Source: Clitopilus passeckerianus (lineage: Eukaryota > Basidiomycota > Agaricomycetes > Agaricales > Entolomataceae). From it: a DNA stretch of 64,000 bases. Positions 45,900 to 57,970 of this stretch are shown here, piece by piece. Under the pieces are notes generated by a model. That model saw nothing but the letters and a program-made list of their open reading frames with translations, searched no databases and had not been told where the DNA came from. The stretch's first letter is position 1; each line of letters starts with the position of its first letter. Location of the stretch: contig CALYLX010000009.1 in NCBI GenBank assembly GCA_944990035.1, positions 97,367-161,366 of the forward strand. Reading direction: 5' to 3'. A program made the translations under genes and the position numbers.

Positions 45900-47226
45900 T
45901 CAGCAGCCAATGGTTACCCCGTCGTATGGTCCTGTGAGGAAGGATGTCAGCCTATCAAGGAAATACGTGTGTTTACAGAGATAATTCACCTCCATGGTCA
46001 CCGGTGGAACCTGAAGCGATGTTCGGAACGTATCCAATACCACAGTTAGCATCTGTGTTATCTTGGCCTGAAATGGCATAGAATGTTAGAAGACAGCAAA
46101 TGAAGAATCAGCAGGTTACATACCTGGGCAGTCTACCCAAGCATTTGAATTCAAGATGTGCTTCTCGCCTTTGACATGAGCAAAACCAAGGAATCGTCCT
46201 GGTAGAATCGGGACAACATCATCTCTTCGTGGGGCGTGAGCAAGCCGCGTAACTGGATAGAATAGGAGAAGCATACTGGTTCCAAATACGGGTGACGTCG
46301 TAGCGAGTATTGACATAGTCAACGAATGCTTGGTTACCAACCTAGGATGTGGAGTCAGTTAGACCGATCAAGCGTGTAGAACAGGAGGCTCACCCTCGGC
46401 TCGCCGTAAGTGACCGTCTTGAAGGTAGTCCCAGCGGGGAGGTGAAGCGGCAAGTAGACGGTGGTAAGGAGGGCAATAGCTCCACCAAGCGAATGTCCGA
46501 CAATGGTGACCTTTGTCGATGCATATTTGGACATGGCAGTCTTGACGGCAGAAAGAACGGCAGCAGCGGTGCTGTAAATGTGTTAGCAGTTGAAGATAAC
46601 CTGACAGATGAAAAAACTTACTCAGCCTGAGATTCGCCAAACCCGTTATGGACCTTGATACTTGAGCTGAGCCCGGGGAAGAGGCCCGTGTTGAGGCCGG
46701 TCAGGAAGAAGTCTGCGTCCGTGACGAGGGGTATACTGAAAGCAGTTAGGCTTAGGAAGAGCTTCAGAAAAGTGTGCACATACATTTTTCCAGGATCTGT
46801 TCCCTGATGCGCGACAACGACGGTCTGGATTGGAAGGTGAGTAAATCAAAATTCTCTCTGCTGTAACGTAGATAGGTACCTTGAGAGTCGAATCGTAGCC
46901 GACATACCAGTATTGCACTGTTGCACCATTCCCGCCAGAGGCCACAGCTTTGAAACTAGGGTTGGCATTACAGTTCGCTGTTGAGTTATCAGTATCTGAC
47001 ACGTGCGCCACATCATGATCAAATCACCTCCGCAATTCCAGGCCAAAGTGTTCGCAGGCTTGCAATAAGCGGCACCGGCATAGTAAGTGTAAGGCTTGTA
47101 AGAGTGGACCTGTGCGGCCGTCAAGGTCGTGAGCGCCGCTGCGCGAGTCTCAACCTCGGGGGCCGGGGCTGCTTTTACAACCAGGGCAGTAAGGAGTGCG
47201 AGGAAGGTAGACGTGACCAGAACCAT
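45900..47226 (-). CDS. Secreted class-3 lipase/esterase, about 301 aa (lipase 1)
   Basis: A multi-exon gene. The signal peptide VLVTSTFLALLTALVVKAAPAP is followed by a short pro-segment ending near VETRA. The mature enzyme starts with YAGAAYCKPANTLAWNCG. The nucleophile elbow VTIVGHSLGG places the catalytic Ser near residue 177. The Asp comes from the QDDVVPILPG segment (about 233-234), and the likely His is in STGDHGGPYDG (about 289). Cysteines at NCGANC, DCPG, NCGIG and the C-terminal IGC fit a disulfide-stabilised secreted enzyme. Lipase_3 enzymes of this kind include triacylglycerol lipases and feruloyl esterases, and the substrate here cannot be decided. Exon joins were checked by eye and no break was found. 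It begins a cluster of related secreted enzymes. Confidence 0.88.
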
Positions 47227-47296
47227 TTCAAAGGTGTCTGGTGATGTTTGGCGAGACAGATAATCTGCTGCTGAACTCCTCGGAATGACAACACGG

Positions 47297-47306
47297 TATA
47301 TTTATA
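47297..47306 (-). promoter_or_regulatory. TATA box of lipase 1
   Basis: TATAAATATA on the minus strand about 70-80 bp before the ATG. Confidence 0.5.
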
Positions 47307-48229
47307 GTCATTAGTAGAAGCGCCGTCATGAGATACGGGTTCCGCGAGGATGAATCGTGTAGATATGAATGTGACCTTTTCGTGTGGTTCTGCCAAAGGT
47401 CGTTACCTATACCATGCGCTCCGAACAAAACGCCAAGACAATCTGGGGAAATATGGCAAATTCAGCTTCGGGTACTTGAAAGACCCTCACGTGTGCTATG
47501 CATATCATTCATGATAGATGTCGACAAACGCTTGAGGATCTACACATGCATATCTTGATATGACGGGACCGAGCGTAATCAGCTGCAATTCTGTGGATGC
47601 ACCGTATTGAAGTTTATTGGCTCATATTGCAGGCAGAAAGTCGACTCTTGATTGCTATAAGACGAGATGTTATTCCGAGATAATACCTTGTTACCCTGCG
47701 ATGTTCGCGTTTGACCATGTGCAACAAAGATATCTGGACGATCCGTTCTTGGCCAATCTGAGTACAAGTCTCCGGATAGATATCGTGCCCTGGCAACAGC
47801 GTTGCAAAGATCCTCCTTCGCGAGCGATTAGGAACCTTGTCCCAACCCAAGTCTCCAGTATTTTCCAAAGGGATATAGTCAGCCCGCTGGGCTTCCGTGT
47901 AGCACAAGGCTGGCGACAGGTGAGCTGATAATAATCAGGCACTCTAGTTCAAAAGCGTAGCTTTGGCCGGGCTCATTCATTGCGAAAGCTTCGGATGAAA
48001 AATCGTATCCAAGGCGAACACAGATGGCCATTGGTCCGACCTCCGCCGAGTCTGGCTTTATTTGTTTCAGAGTTCAGTTGATCTCCAGATCGGCACTATC
48101 GGCCCGATAAGCATTCATCTAAGCGCCAAGATAGGCGCCCGTAGTTTTACATAGATTGGTTTAGCAGATTTGGTTCGTTTGGGTATTGACGTATTGTAAA
48201 GGTACAAGGTAATTAACACTAAGGACAGC
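47307..48229. other. Intergenic between lipases 1 and 2
   Basis: Upstream region of lipase 1 plus the 3' flank of lipase 2. The overlapping short readings look like chance. Confidence 0.5.
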
Positions 48230-49668
48230 TCAGCAACCCATTTTGATGCCATCGTAGGGGCCTGAAGCAATAAACCATCAATGGCTGATCGAAGACGCTC
48301 AGAGGGATGTCACATACCAGAGTGATCACCAGTCTCTCCAGAGAAGATGTTCGGGACATATCCGATACCACATTGAGAGTCCGTGTTATCTTGGCCTACA
48401 AATAGATTGTTGGGGTCACTACAATAAAAGGGAATACATTTACTGACCTGGGCAATCGACCCATGCGAGGGAGTTGAGGATATGCTTCTCACCGTTGACG
48501 TGAGCAAAATCGAGGAAGCGGCCTTCATTTTCTCGTTAGTGTGTGACTTGACTTGTAGTTTTACAGAAAGGGACTAACCAGGAAGAATGGGAACGATGTC
48601 ATCTCTGTGATTGAAAAATCGGTAAACAAAGCGAATGACCTGGCAAAGAATATGGTCTTACTGGTTCCAGACACGGCTGACGTCACGGCGGGCGTTAACA
48701 TAATCAACGAAGGCTTGGTTTCCGACCTAACGAACGATGAGATCGATGTCACCGAATCGGTCAGGAAGCCTATACATACACGTGGAGCACCATAGGTGAT
48801 GGTTTTGAAAGTGGTGGTGGTGGGAAGGTGCAGGGGTAGGTACACACTGGTAAGGAGTGCAATAGCACCACCTTGAAATACAGTCAGAACTGAATGTAGT
48901 GGCTTGAAATGTAAATAGCTCACCCAAGGAGTGTCCAACAATGGTGACCTTCGTGGTGGAGTACTTGGACATGGCAGTCTGAACAGCAGCCAAGACAGCC
49001 GTAGCAGTACTAGATTTGACGTCAACGTCCACTCTACCATCTATGAGGGGAGTCACTCACTCTGCTTGCGACTCTGCGAATCCATTGTGCACCATAACAC
49101 TTGAGCTGACTCCAGGGAAGAGGCCGGAATCGAGCGACATCAAGAAGAAGTTCGCATCGGTGATGATGGGCAAGCTGGGCAAATTATGAGTACTTCCATT
49201 AGTCGTGAGATTATGAATAGAACATACATGTGAGAAGTATCAGTTCCCTGGTGACTGACAATAACAGTCTAAATTACATTTTGATGAGCCTTTGTTACCA
49301 TGCACCCACAGAGACTCTTACCTGAAGAGTTGAATCATAACCAACATACCAGAACTGGACGGAGTCACCATTACCGCCAGAGGCCACAGGCTTGAAGCTT
49401 GGGTTGGCAGTACAGTGTGCTGCAAATCGAATCAGTGGATGAGAATTGAAAGGCGAGAAAGGCATTCACCTCCGCAGTTCCATGCCAGCGTGTTAGCAGG
49501 CTGACAGTATGCAGCAGCAGCATAGTGGCTGTAAGGCTTGAACGACGCGACTTGTGCAGCGGTCAGCGTCGTAATTGCTGCTGCAGCTCGCGATTCGACC
49601 TCGGCCGGCGCAGCACTGACAGCGAGGATACCGAAGAAGAAAGCGAGAGTGGATGCTGCGAAAACCAT
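48230..49668 (-). CDS. Secreted class-3 lipase/esterase (lipase 2)
   Basis: Close paralogue of lipase 1 with the same exon plan. The signal peptide is VFAASTLAFFFGILAVSAAP. Next come YAAAAYCQPANTLAWNCG and FWYVGYDSTLQ, joined to TVIVSHQGTDTS. The catalytic elbow VTIVGHSLG is split by an intron just before GAIALLTSVYLPLH. The Asp segment is QDDIVPILPG, the His segment is ETGDHSGPYDG, and the C-terminus is KMGC. All joins inspected have GT-AG signals and keep frame. The gene sits directly upstream of lipase 1 in the same orientation and is most simply a tandem duplicate. Confidence 0.87.
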
Positions 49669-49737
49669 ACTGTGAAGTATTGGTGAAAAGCAAGGCGAAA
49701 GGAATCGCTGCTGGATCCACGACATCCATCGCATGCA

Positions 49738-49745
49738 TTTTATAG
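49738..49745 (-). promoter_or_regulatory. TATA box of lipase 2
   Basis: CTATAAAA on the minus strand about 70-75 bp before the ATG at 49668. Confidence 0.5.
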
Positions 49746-50715
49746 CTTTACTTTGTTTCTAATTCGGTAGATCCGGGTTTCGTAGAAGCTGGGGAACACT
49801 AGATGGTGTGGCACTGTCATCGATCGTTATGGGCGCCATGTGTTCATTTTGAGCATTTGACGTAGTCTGCGAAGGTACTTTTGACTTGGAATGATTGGGA
49901 TTCTTCACGTGTGTCGAATGAACCCAGTTTGAATGGCGGGCCGACGCACGCTAGCGCTGGTATTTCTAACTGGGGTTGATCCATGTGCATCTGATGAGAT
50001 GTGAGCAGCGCACCTCTTTCTAAGGAGTTATTAAGAAGGACAACTGAGTGCCCTCAGCCGATAGATATCTACGCGAATACGGAGAAATCTCCTCATGTTT
50101 GAAGGTAACTTCTCCAAGCTGGAATGAATTGAGGATCCGTGATTTTCTGGATTGATTCATGGCGTCGCCCAATGCACTGGGCTCATTGTGAGCCCATTTA
50201 GATGGAAAGTAGGCCCGGGCTTCCCCTCGAACGAGGTAAGGCGAAATTTGGAGATAATTGAGGCAGCGAGTAGAGTTGGGAGAATGAGCTCAAGGTACAT
50301 GGCTCCCCACTTTGCCGAAGTCGGAACCGAGTTCTCATGGAATACAAACACCTGTCAATATGATTGCTTTTGGTGCAATGGCAAGTTAATCCTTCGAACG
50401 TTGCGGATTCATCGAGGTTTGCAATCGAACACTCTGGGCTGCGTACTCTGCACTTTCCTTTCCTTAACAAGCTTTCAATGAAGTATATTGTCTTCCAGCA
50501 CATGGTTCTTCTATGCCCATAGTCACCTGTTCTCTGTTGTTTCTCTATTGTTTCCTTGTGTTTCCCCCAGGTTTTTGGTCTCAAGGCGTGCGATATAATT
50601 CATGGTCATCCATTTATATGGGTTCTTCTCAACGTAATTGAATGCAAAGCTCATACATGGAAGGATATTTTTAAATTGAAGATCATTGGTGAGGTACATG
50701 AGACTACTCGACTTT
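49746..50715. other. Intergenic between lipases 2 and 3
   Basis: About 970 bp with only unsupported short readings. Confidence 0.5.
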
Positions 50716-52104
50716 TCAACATCCCATCTGAACTGTGTCATATGGTCCACTGTGATCACCCGTCGATCCGTCAAAGATGTTGGGCACATCTCCAACTGTG
50801 CAGGAGGTGCTTGTATTATCTTGACCTGTAAGGCGTTAGTTGATTCTGTGCTTCGTAGTTAGTGCCCTTTACTCACCTGGGCAATTAGCCCATGCACCAG
50901 ATTCCTCAATGTGGACTTCACCAGAGGGATGGTGGTAACCCAGGAATCGGCCTTCAAGTATATTAAGTAAGCGGGTGATGAGAACTTCAGCACGCTAATG
51001 ACTTACCTGGGAGGATGGGAACAAAGTCCTTCCTGTTATTGGGGTCAGTACTTCCAGATTTCTGCAAACCAGAATAAATGCATATGCGTACTTGTTATTG
51101 ATGTGCGTCAATGACAGATGCGCGTCGACGTAGTCGGCGAAGGCTTGATTCCCAACCTACAGGAGACTCGGCTTAATTGAATTGTGGAGAGGCGCCATAC
51201 GACGACTTACTCTGGGCATACCATATCCGATGGTTCTGAAGCTGACACCTGAGATGTGGAGCGGGAGATAAACCGAGTCCAGCAACGCGATGGCAGCGCC
51301 TAGATTGAGAGATAAGCCTTTCCGTATTCCTGAAACCTGAATTTAGGAGATAGGCTGACCTAGAGAATGGCCGACAATTGTGACCTGCTTGGCGCCGTGA
51401 GCAGAAATTGCTTTCTGGACTGCCGCAAGAACCTGAGGCGCAGCCCTTCGGAGGGGAGGATATCAATTAGAGTTCACTTCTAGCAAACGTTCAGCACTAA
51501 CTTGGCCTGTGCTTTCTGGAAGCCGTCGTGTGCCTCGACGTCCGTGCTAATACCGGGGAACAAAGATGAATCCAGGCTGGAGTAGACAGCTTCCGCATCA
51601 GTTAGCAGTGGTTCGCTGCGGCATTCTGTCAGTGTAAGGGATATACAACAAGAGATTAGGACCAACATCTTCGACGTGTCGGTTCCCTGGTGAGCGACGA
51701 TCACCGTTCCTTGTGCCGGAGCGTATCCAACATACCCTACCAAGGAATCAGTCAAGGCGCGCAAACGCGTAAGGATGCTACCCACAAAACTGCGTTGATG
51801 ATCCATCACCACCTGATGCGACTGGAATGAAGCCTGAATTGGCACTGCATTTAGCCCCTAGCAAGCATGTACATTGAGGGCCAGGTCATTGACGATAACA
51901 GTATAGGACTTTACCACAGTTCCAAGCCAAAGTCGCTGAAGGAGAGCAGTAAGCGGCCGCAGCGAAGTTCGAATAAGGTCTGAATGCAGCGATCTGTGAA
52001 GCCGAGAGGGTCGTGATTGCCTGACGAGGTTCGACTGGTGATGCCAACGCGAGAGGCAACAATGCAAGAAGCTTGACAAGGGTTCCAGCGACGGTGACCT
52101 TCAT
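50716..52104 (-). CDS. Secreted class-3 lipase/esterase (lipase 3)
   Basis: The signal peptide is KVTVAGTLVKLLALLPLALASP, then EPRQAITTLSASQI and FAAAAYCSPSATLAWNCG. The chain continues QFWYVGYAPAQGTVIVAHQG, EPLLTDAEAVYSSLDSSLF and VTIVGHSLG, with an intron before AAIALLDSVYLPLHISG. Next comes a GRFLGYHHPSGEVHIEESGA segment. The chain ends in FDGSTGDHSGPYD with catalytic His and a final MGC. It is more divergent than copies 1 and 2: after the catalytic GHSLG the residue is Ala rather than Gly, as in lipase 4. The frame is intact at each junction examined. It has only a weak CATAAAAG-like box upstream. Confidence 0.84.
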
Positions 52105-52809
52105 GTTGGATGTCAGAGTACCTAGCGAACGACGTTCAGCTGAAGCAGTGGGATGAGGAGAGACGAGCTCTTGGAATTTCTTGGTCTCAAATTTGTCCGG
52201 CTTTTATGTCTTCCAACTCTAGAGCAGCCATATGGTAATTCAGAGTGAGGTATTCTATAATTGCCTCTGATTATGATCAACAATGCGGCTACCACTCTAA
52301 AGTCTTGACTGTCTTCAGCGCTTGGACGAGTGTGCTAATTTTAGAATATTGCTCATTGCCGGTGAGCATGTGCTCCATGCGTTCATGTGGGGTATCTGAA
52401 TGTCGGCGTACAATCGCGCGGAACCGATTGCCTTAAATTGCACGGGAAGACGACCAGTGATGACCAGAGGATGCTGTCTGAGGTCGCTCCGAGCAACCAT
52501 GGTGCACAAGCAACTAGTGCTAAGATGGACACCGTGACCAGACTCCTGCGTGCTCAGTCATATGTCAGAGAGATCTGCAGAACCCTGTACTTCCGCGATT
52601 CCTCACTAGCAAGTGTAGACCAGAATAGAAATCAAGCAACGGAACAAGAGATGCGGGTGACCTTTTTTTATCGCCCAAGCGTGTCACGTCGAGATAGCGT
52701 TGCGAACTCAAGCCCGTTCGGGCCAAGCTACGAAGGACAAGTTCATAGTTCGACAGCGGCTACAAATACAGAACAAGGGTACGTTCTGGAACGCAGAGAT
52801 AGAAATCTC
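52105..52809. other. Intergenic between lipase 3 and GH5 enzyme 1
   Basis: Promoter region of lipase 3 and the 3' flank of the GH5 gene. A plus-strand open reading here overlaps the 3' end of the GH5 gene antisense and has no family features. Confidence 0.5.
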
Positions 52810-54972
52810 CTAATGTTTGATGTAGGCGTCACACACGTGGGGATCGTTGAACTTCGAGGGATCCTTGGTGAGGTAGCCACGGTCGACACCTTCGAAGTAA
52901 GACCTAGAACGTGCGTAGTATAAGAATCATAAGGCAAGGTAGAGTTCGTGAGAACAACGTACCATTGGCGAGCGGAATCACCGGCCTGGGATGATTTCTC
53001 AAGCTTGAAGTTCCAGAACTAGGTGGCGAATGAGAATCGCTTGAGAGCCTCAAAGGTTCTTGACAGTCACGTACAATCCAGCCAGCACCCTTGCCGTAGT
53101 TAAGTTTTTGCGCGTCAGCCCATTTCTTGAGGAACGCATCCGAGGCGGAGAATTGAGTTGTCAGGGCCCATTCTAGATTAATATTCAACACAAAGGTTTT
53201 TGGGTCTGCAATGTAACACATGCCTCCGAAGACTAGGGGAGTGTTCCCAAGTCCTGCATCAACTTGGATGCGGTTAAGATCTGATACCATTAGTTATATC
53301 GGTGATCACTTCGTTGTAAGTAGAATGTGACTGACTGCAAACATGGGTCAGGTAGGCGTTTTCATTGGCGTCTGCGACGCCACCAAATCTGTATAGCGAC
53401 AATTAGCAACCCGAAAGCCTATATTCTATAAGGACTCACGAGTAGTACAAGTGGTTATCGTAAAGCTGGGGCCCAATGGCCGCTGAGGCGGGATTAGGAG
53501 GATTGTTGTATTGCCAGTTAATGTCCATGAACCTGATTTTTGATTAAAATGACATTCCTCCAATGTAAGAACTGAGAACACTAACGATGTAGTCAGAGAC
53601 GTCTGGTCGGCGGCCCCTTGAAAGTCGAACAACTGGCCGATTTGTATACCTAATTTGGCAAGGATTGGTCTCGCATCCGCAACGGCATTCTTGACTTCTT
53701 GGTTGAAAGTGGGAGGCAAATTCGCGAATTGACCCAGCGAGACGGTGATGTTACGGTTGATATCTGCCTTGAAGTTGGACGACAGTCCTGGCACTGGAAT
53801 ACCGAGAAGCTGTTCAACAGCACGGACGGTACTGACGAAGTTCTTCTGGACTAGGAGATAAAGGTTATTAGGATGACACTTTAACGAGCTAAATATTTAT
53901 GCTTACAAGTTCCGTACCCAGGTGTCTTGTTTGCGTCCATTTCAATCTCGTTCACGGCCTCGATAGATGCAACGTTGCTGAATGTGGAGTCGGCATGGGA
54001 AAGAGCGGTCATGACTGCCGTCCAGACTAGTGCACGATGGTAATTGGAATCGGTCTTTGCGGGAAAGTCCAGGAAATTAGTCTAAGGCCTCCAGGAGAAG
54101 GCAAGCAAACGACGAACATAGAACTTAAGGTCGGTGGTGCACCTTCCAGCGAATTGTTGGTTAGTAGCTTGGACACCTGGGGGTGCATGGTGATCCAAAA
54201 TAGCAACGATGCCAGCGTTTGCAAGCTGTTGCAATCCACGTCGCTGAGAAAGATTAATAAGCGAATGTCCTAGGTGTTCTTACAGCTTCAGAGGTGACTC
54301 ACGAGCGCGGCTAATCCACCCTTGGGGTAGAATTCGGTATTGCGATCAACGAGGTCCTCCACAATCCAATATCCAAGCTAACGATGTTGGATGAGCGGGT
54401 GCGACATTTTGTTCGTCCCATCTTGAAAACGTACGGGAATGCGAACGGTATTTATGCCCAGGGACTGCAACCTGGTGACATCTGCTTGCGTGAACCACGA
54501 ATCCCTGGTGCGGAGTTCTCGCTCAATGTTTAATGCGAGCAGAAAAGAGAAGCCTTACCAATGTTTTTGGAACTTCTGGTCAGCAGTGCCGGGGTTCGAT
54601 TGGACAAGGGCGCTGGATGAAAAGAATATCAGCGACATGAAAACTTGTATACGCTCATCAACCTCACAATTCTGATCCAATACATTTCGAACAGTCGCAA
54701 TTTATTTGGCCGCCCATGGATACCCATTCTTGTGAACGGACATTCATTTCAACTCCATGACTACGCCGTTAAGGCTTCACTCACCTGCTGGGAGCATCCA
54801 TGGCTCAATAAGAAGCCTAAAATATCCCGTCAGATTCTTGAGTAAACGCAAGAGTTGTTTCAAGCCACCAAGAGCCCAAGTTGACGCCATAAATCTTGGC
54901 CGGCAACTTGGCCGCCGAGACAGAGGCAAGCCCAAGCGACAACGTAGCAATACTGATGAGGAAGGAGCGCAT
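52810..54972 (-). CDS. Secreted GH5 exo-beta-1,3-glucanase-like enzyme (GH5 copy 1)
   Basis: The signal peptide is RSFLISIATLSLGLASVSAA, followed by KIYGVNLGSW spliced to LLIEPWMLPA, the GH5_9-type N-terminus. Later exons give DSWFTQADVTRLQSLGINTV, the GIVAILDHHAPPGVQ strand with its His pair, and VASIEAVNEIEMDAN, holding the acid/base Glu. The nucleophile Glu lies in PLVFG|EWALTTQF, split by an intron. The C-terminus is SYFEGVDRGYLTKDPSKFND...YIKH. In the family the acid/base motif is usually N-E-P; here it is N-E-I. Exo-glucanases of this group trim fungal cell-wall beta-1,3-glucan, so the role may be wall remodelling. There are about a dozen short introns and not every join was checked. 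Confidence 0.85.
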
Positions 54973-55035
54973 TTGAGAACGTGGCGAGAAGTATCTGCAG
55001 CACTTCAAGGAAAGAAAGTGTCGCAAAGAGTGTGG

Positions 55036-55043
55036 TATTTATA
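55036..55043 (-). promoter_or_regulatory. TATA box of GH5 copy 1
   Basis: TATAAATA on the minus strand about 65-70 bp before the ATG. Confidence 0.5.
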
Positions 55044-55755
55044 CCTCGCTGGTGCAAGAAAACGGGGTGAAAACAACAGGAGCTCGTGCATTCCGGTGGG
55101 AAGAGCAATGTGCTCGTTCGACCTGGCAGAAGGGCCTTGAGTGAATCTTCAGGTGAACTTTGGAGAGCCAAATGTCGAGATAGAGCACATACCGCCCTAA
55201 TGACACTCATCCCGTGTGGAAATGAGGGTCACTTGAATAGACTAGATTTTCTCGACCTTGTGCCCTTCGGCGGATGGTGGGCGTAACGTCCGCAAGAAGG
55301 CTCTGAAGGTGGGTTCGAGGTCATGGGCGTGCAGAAGAATGTCTTGGGAGATGCGGCTGACGATGGTAAACGCATGGGTAGGCTTGACAAGTTTGAATGG
55401 CTGTTTGTTGGATCATGTTGGTTATGGTCAAACGCGTCTTCAAACCGGACCGTGAAGTGATGGTGTGATTTGGCGAAGAGGTCACGGGGCAGGCTTAGTA
55501 AGCGATTTTCAGGTCTTCGGTCCGCCTACCGATGTTTCCCTCCACCTCGATGTTGAAGACATTGACCAGCTTGGAGACGAATGAAGCAACCGAAGGTGCC
55601 GGAGGCGAACACTCCCGTTCCGCCAGTACCTGTACGGTGCCAGATTGAAATCTCGTTGCAAACTAAAGCCCGTTCAGGGATTGCTACAAAGGTCAAGTCA
55701 ATAGTTTGACAAGATACAGAAGGGGTATATTTCAGAATACAGGGATAGAAATCTA
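55044..55755. other. Intergenic between the two GH5 genes
   Basis: No gene. Sequence here resembles by eye the region upstream of GH5 copy 2 (58130-58530): GGGTCACTTGAATAG at 55228 and 58141, and shared phrases downstream. This suggests the duplicated unit included the promoter. Confidence 0.5.
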
Positions 55756-57909
55756 CTAATGTTTGATGTAGTTGTCGCAAATGTGGGGATCGTTGAACTT
55801 GGAAGGATCCTTAGTGAGGTAGCCACGGTCGACACCCTCGAAGTAAGACCTGAACCATGCATAGCATGAGAAAAGTGTACGAGAAACGAGAGTTCATGAA
55901 AACCACCCACCATTGACGAGCGGTCTCACCAGCCAAAGTAGATTTCTCAATCTTGAAATTCCAGAACTATATATCCGAATGAGTATCGCCTGAGATCTTT
56001 CAAAGCATCCCAATATGTACGTACCATCCAGCCAGCATCTTTGCCGTAGTTGAGCTTCTGCGCGTCGGCCCATTTCTTGAGGAATTCGTCTGTTGCGTTG
56101 AACTGAGTTGACAGACCCCACTCTGCGTCGACGTTTAGCATGAGAACCCCCATAAGCAAAGGGGAACTTACCTCCAAAGACTAGAGGGGAGTTCCCGACG
56201 GCGGCATCATTTTGGATGCGATCAAGGTCTGTTTAAGCGTTATAGTAGGTCATTTCATTACGAGCAATGGAATATGTGACTGACTGCAGACATGGGTAAG
56301 GTATGCTTCTTCGTTATCATCCGCGACACCGCCAAATCTGTGCGGGCAGACGTTAAGGACCGAAAAGCAGAATGAAGTGGCAGAACTCACGAGTAATACA
56401 GGTGGTTATCGTAGATTTGGGGTCCAATGGCCGCGTCAGCGGGATTAGGAGGGTCATTGTGCTGCCAGTTGATATCCATGAACCTAGTCTTTGTTCAGCA
56501 TACAACTGCACGATGATAATGGGGGTTACTCACATCGTAGTTAGAGACTCCTTGTCACTGGCCCCTCTATAAGAGAACACGTCGCTAATGCCCTTGACAC
56601 CTAGTTTGAGAAGGATGGGAATCGCTTCCGCTATAGCATCCCTGACTTCCTGGTCGAAAACCCGAGGGAGCTTCTTGAACTGGCCGAGGGAGATTGTAGC
56701 ATTGAGGTTGATGTCTGCCTTGAAGTCGTATGATGATTCGGGAATTGGGATGCCGAGAAGCAGTTCGACAGCGCGGACAGTGGCGACGAATGCCTTCTGG
56801 ACTGTGAGACGCATGTCAGTACATTCCTATTCATAAAAGTAAGCCTTTACTGACAATTTCCGTATCCCGGCGTGTTATTTGCGTCCATATCAATTTCGTT
56901 CACGGCCTCGATGGACACAACGTTGCTGAATGCTGAGTCGACGTGGGAAAGGGCAGTCATAACTGCAGTCCAAACCAATGCACGGCCGTAGTTGTAATCA
57001 GTCTAGGCGGGAAGGTCAAACACGTTAGTCTGAGATTGGGAGAAGGCAAGTACGCAACGAACATAGAATTCGAGATCAGCTGTACACCTTCCCGCGAATT
57101 GTTGGTTGGTAGCCTGAACGCCTGGTGGCGCATGGTGATCTAACACGGCGACAATGCCAGCTTTCGCAAGTTGCTTGAGACCGCGTCGCTGAAATGGAAT
57201 ATTAATCAAGGCAGTCCTGTAGAATAAGCGATAACTCACGAGCGAAGCCAATCCACCTCGGGGGTAATATTCGCTCGTGCGATCAACAAGTTCCTCCACA
57301 ATCCAATAGCCAAGCTATGTCATATAGGATGAGCAAATGTCACTTGGTAACCACAACATGGGGCGCACGGGAATGCGAACGGTATTGATGCCTAAGGACT
57401 GCAGCTTATTGACATCCGATTGCGTGAACCAAGTATCCCTAAGAATGCACTGTCAAGTTAATATCTAATCATTGGGAAAAGGATATGCCTACCAATGTTT
57501 TTGGAACTTCTCATCGGCACTTTCGGGATCGGATTTGACAAGGGCACTGAATAAAAGTTATTTTTAGCGACGTCCAAGTCATGGGTGATTGCCCTAAGCC
57601 TACAATTCAGAGCCAATGCACTTTGAACAGTCGCAGTTCACTTCTCCGCCCATTGTTACCCATTCTAGTAAACGCGTATTGATAGTTAACACCATGGATT
57701 TGGCGGGATGACTTCACTCACCAGCTGGGAGCATCCATGGTTCAATAAGAAGCCTGATATATTTTAAAAGGCGTTCCCATAATACGAGAGACGTAAACGA
57801 CGTACCAAGAGCCCAAGTTGACTCCATAGATCTTTTTGGGGAATTTTGCTGCCGAAACAGAGGCAAGTCCTAGCGACAACGTAGCGATACTAAAGAGGAG
57901 AGAGCGCAT
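55756..57909 (-). CDS. Secreted GH5 exo-beta-1,3-glucanase-like enzyme (GH5 copy 2)
   Basis: Tandem paralogue of copy 1. The signal peptide is RSLLFSIATLSLGLASVSAA and the start is KIYGVNLGSW|LLIEPWMLPA. It shares the GIVAVLDHHAPPGVQATNQQ strand, SIEAVNEIDMDAN with the acid/base Glu, and the nucleophile segment around GEWGLSTQFNA, followed by KKWADAQKLNYGKDAGW. The C-terminus again contains SYFEGVDRGYLTKDPSKFND. The N-E-I variant of the acid/base motif is shared, so it predates the duplication. Intron positions match copy 1 where compared. Function is inferred as for copy 1. Confidence 0.84.
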
Positions 57910-57962
57910 CTTGACGGAGTCGATGTAGCGAGGAGTACTGGCGAGTTATAAAAGAATGTGGG

Positions 57963-57970
57963 ATTTATAC
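57963..57970 (-). promoter_or_regulatory. TATA box of GH5 copy 2
   Basis: GTATAAAT on the minus strand about 55-60 bp before the ATG at 57909. Confidence 0.5.

Noticed and set aside
52387..52923. 178-codon plus-strand open reading
   Set aside because: It overlaps the 3' end of the GH5 gene in antisense and has no family signature or promoter.
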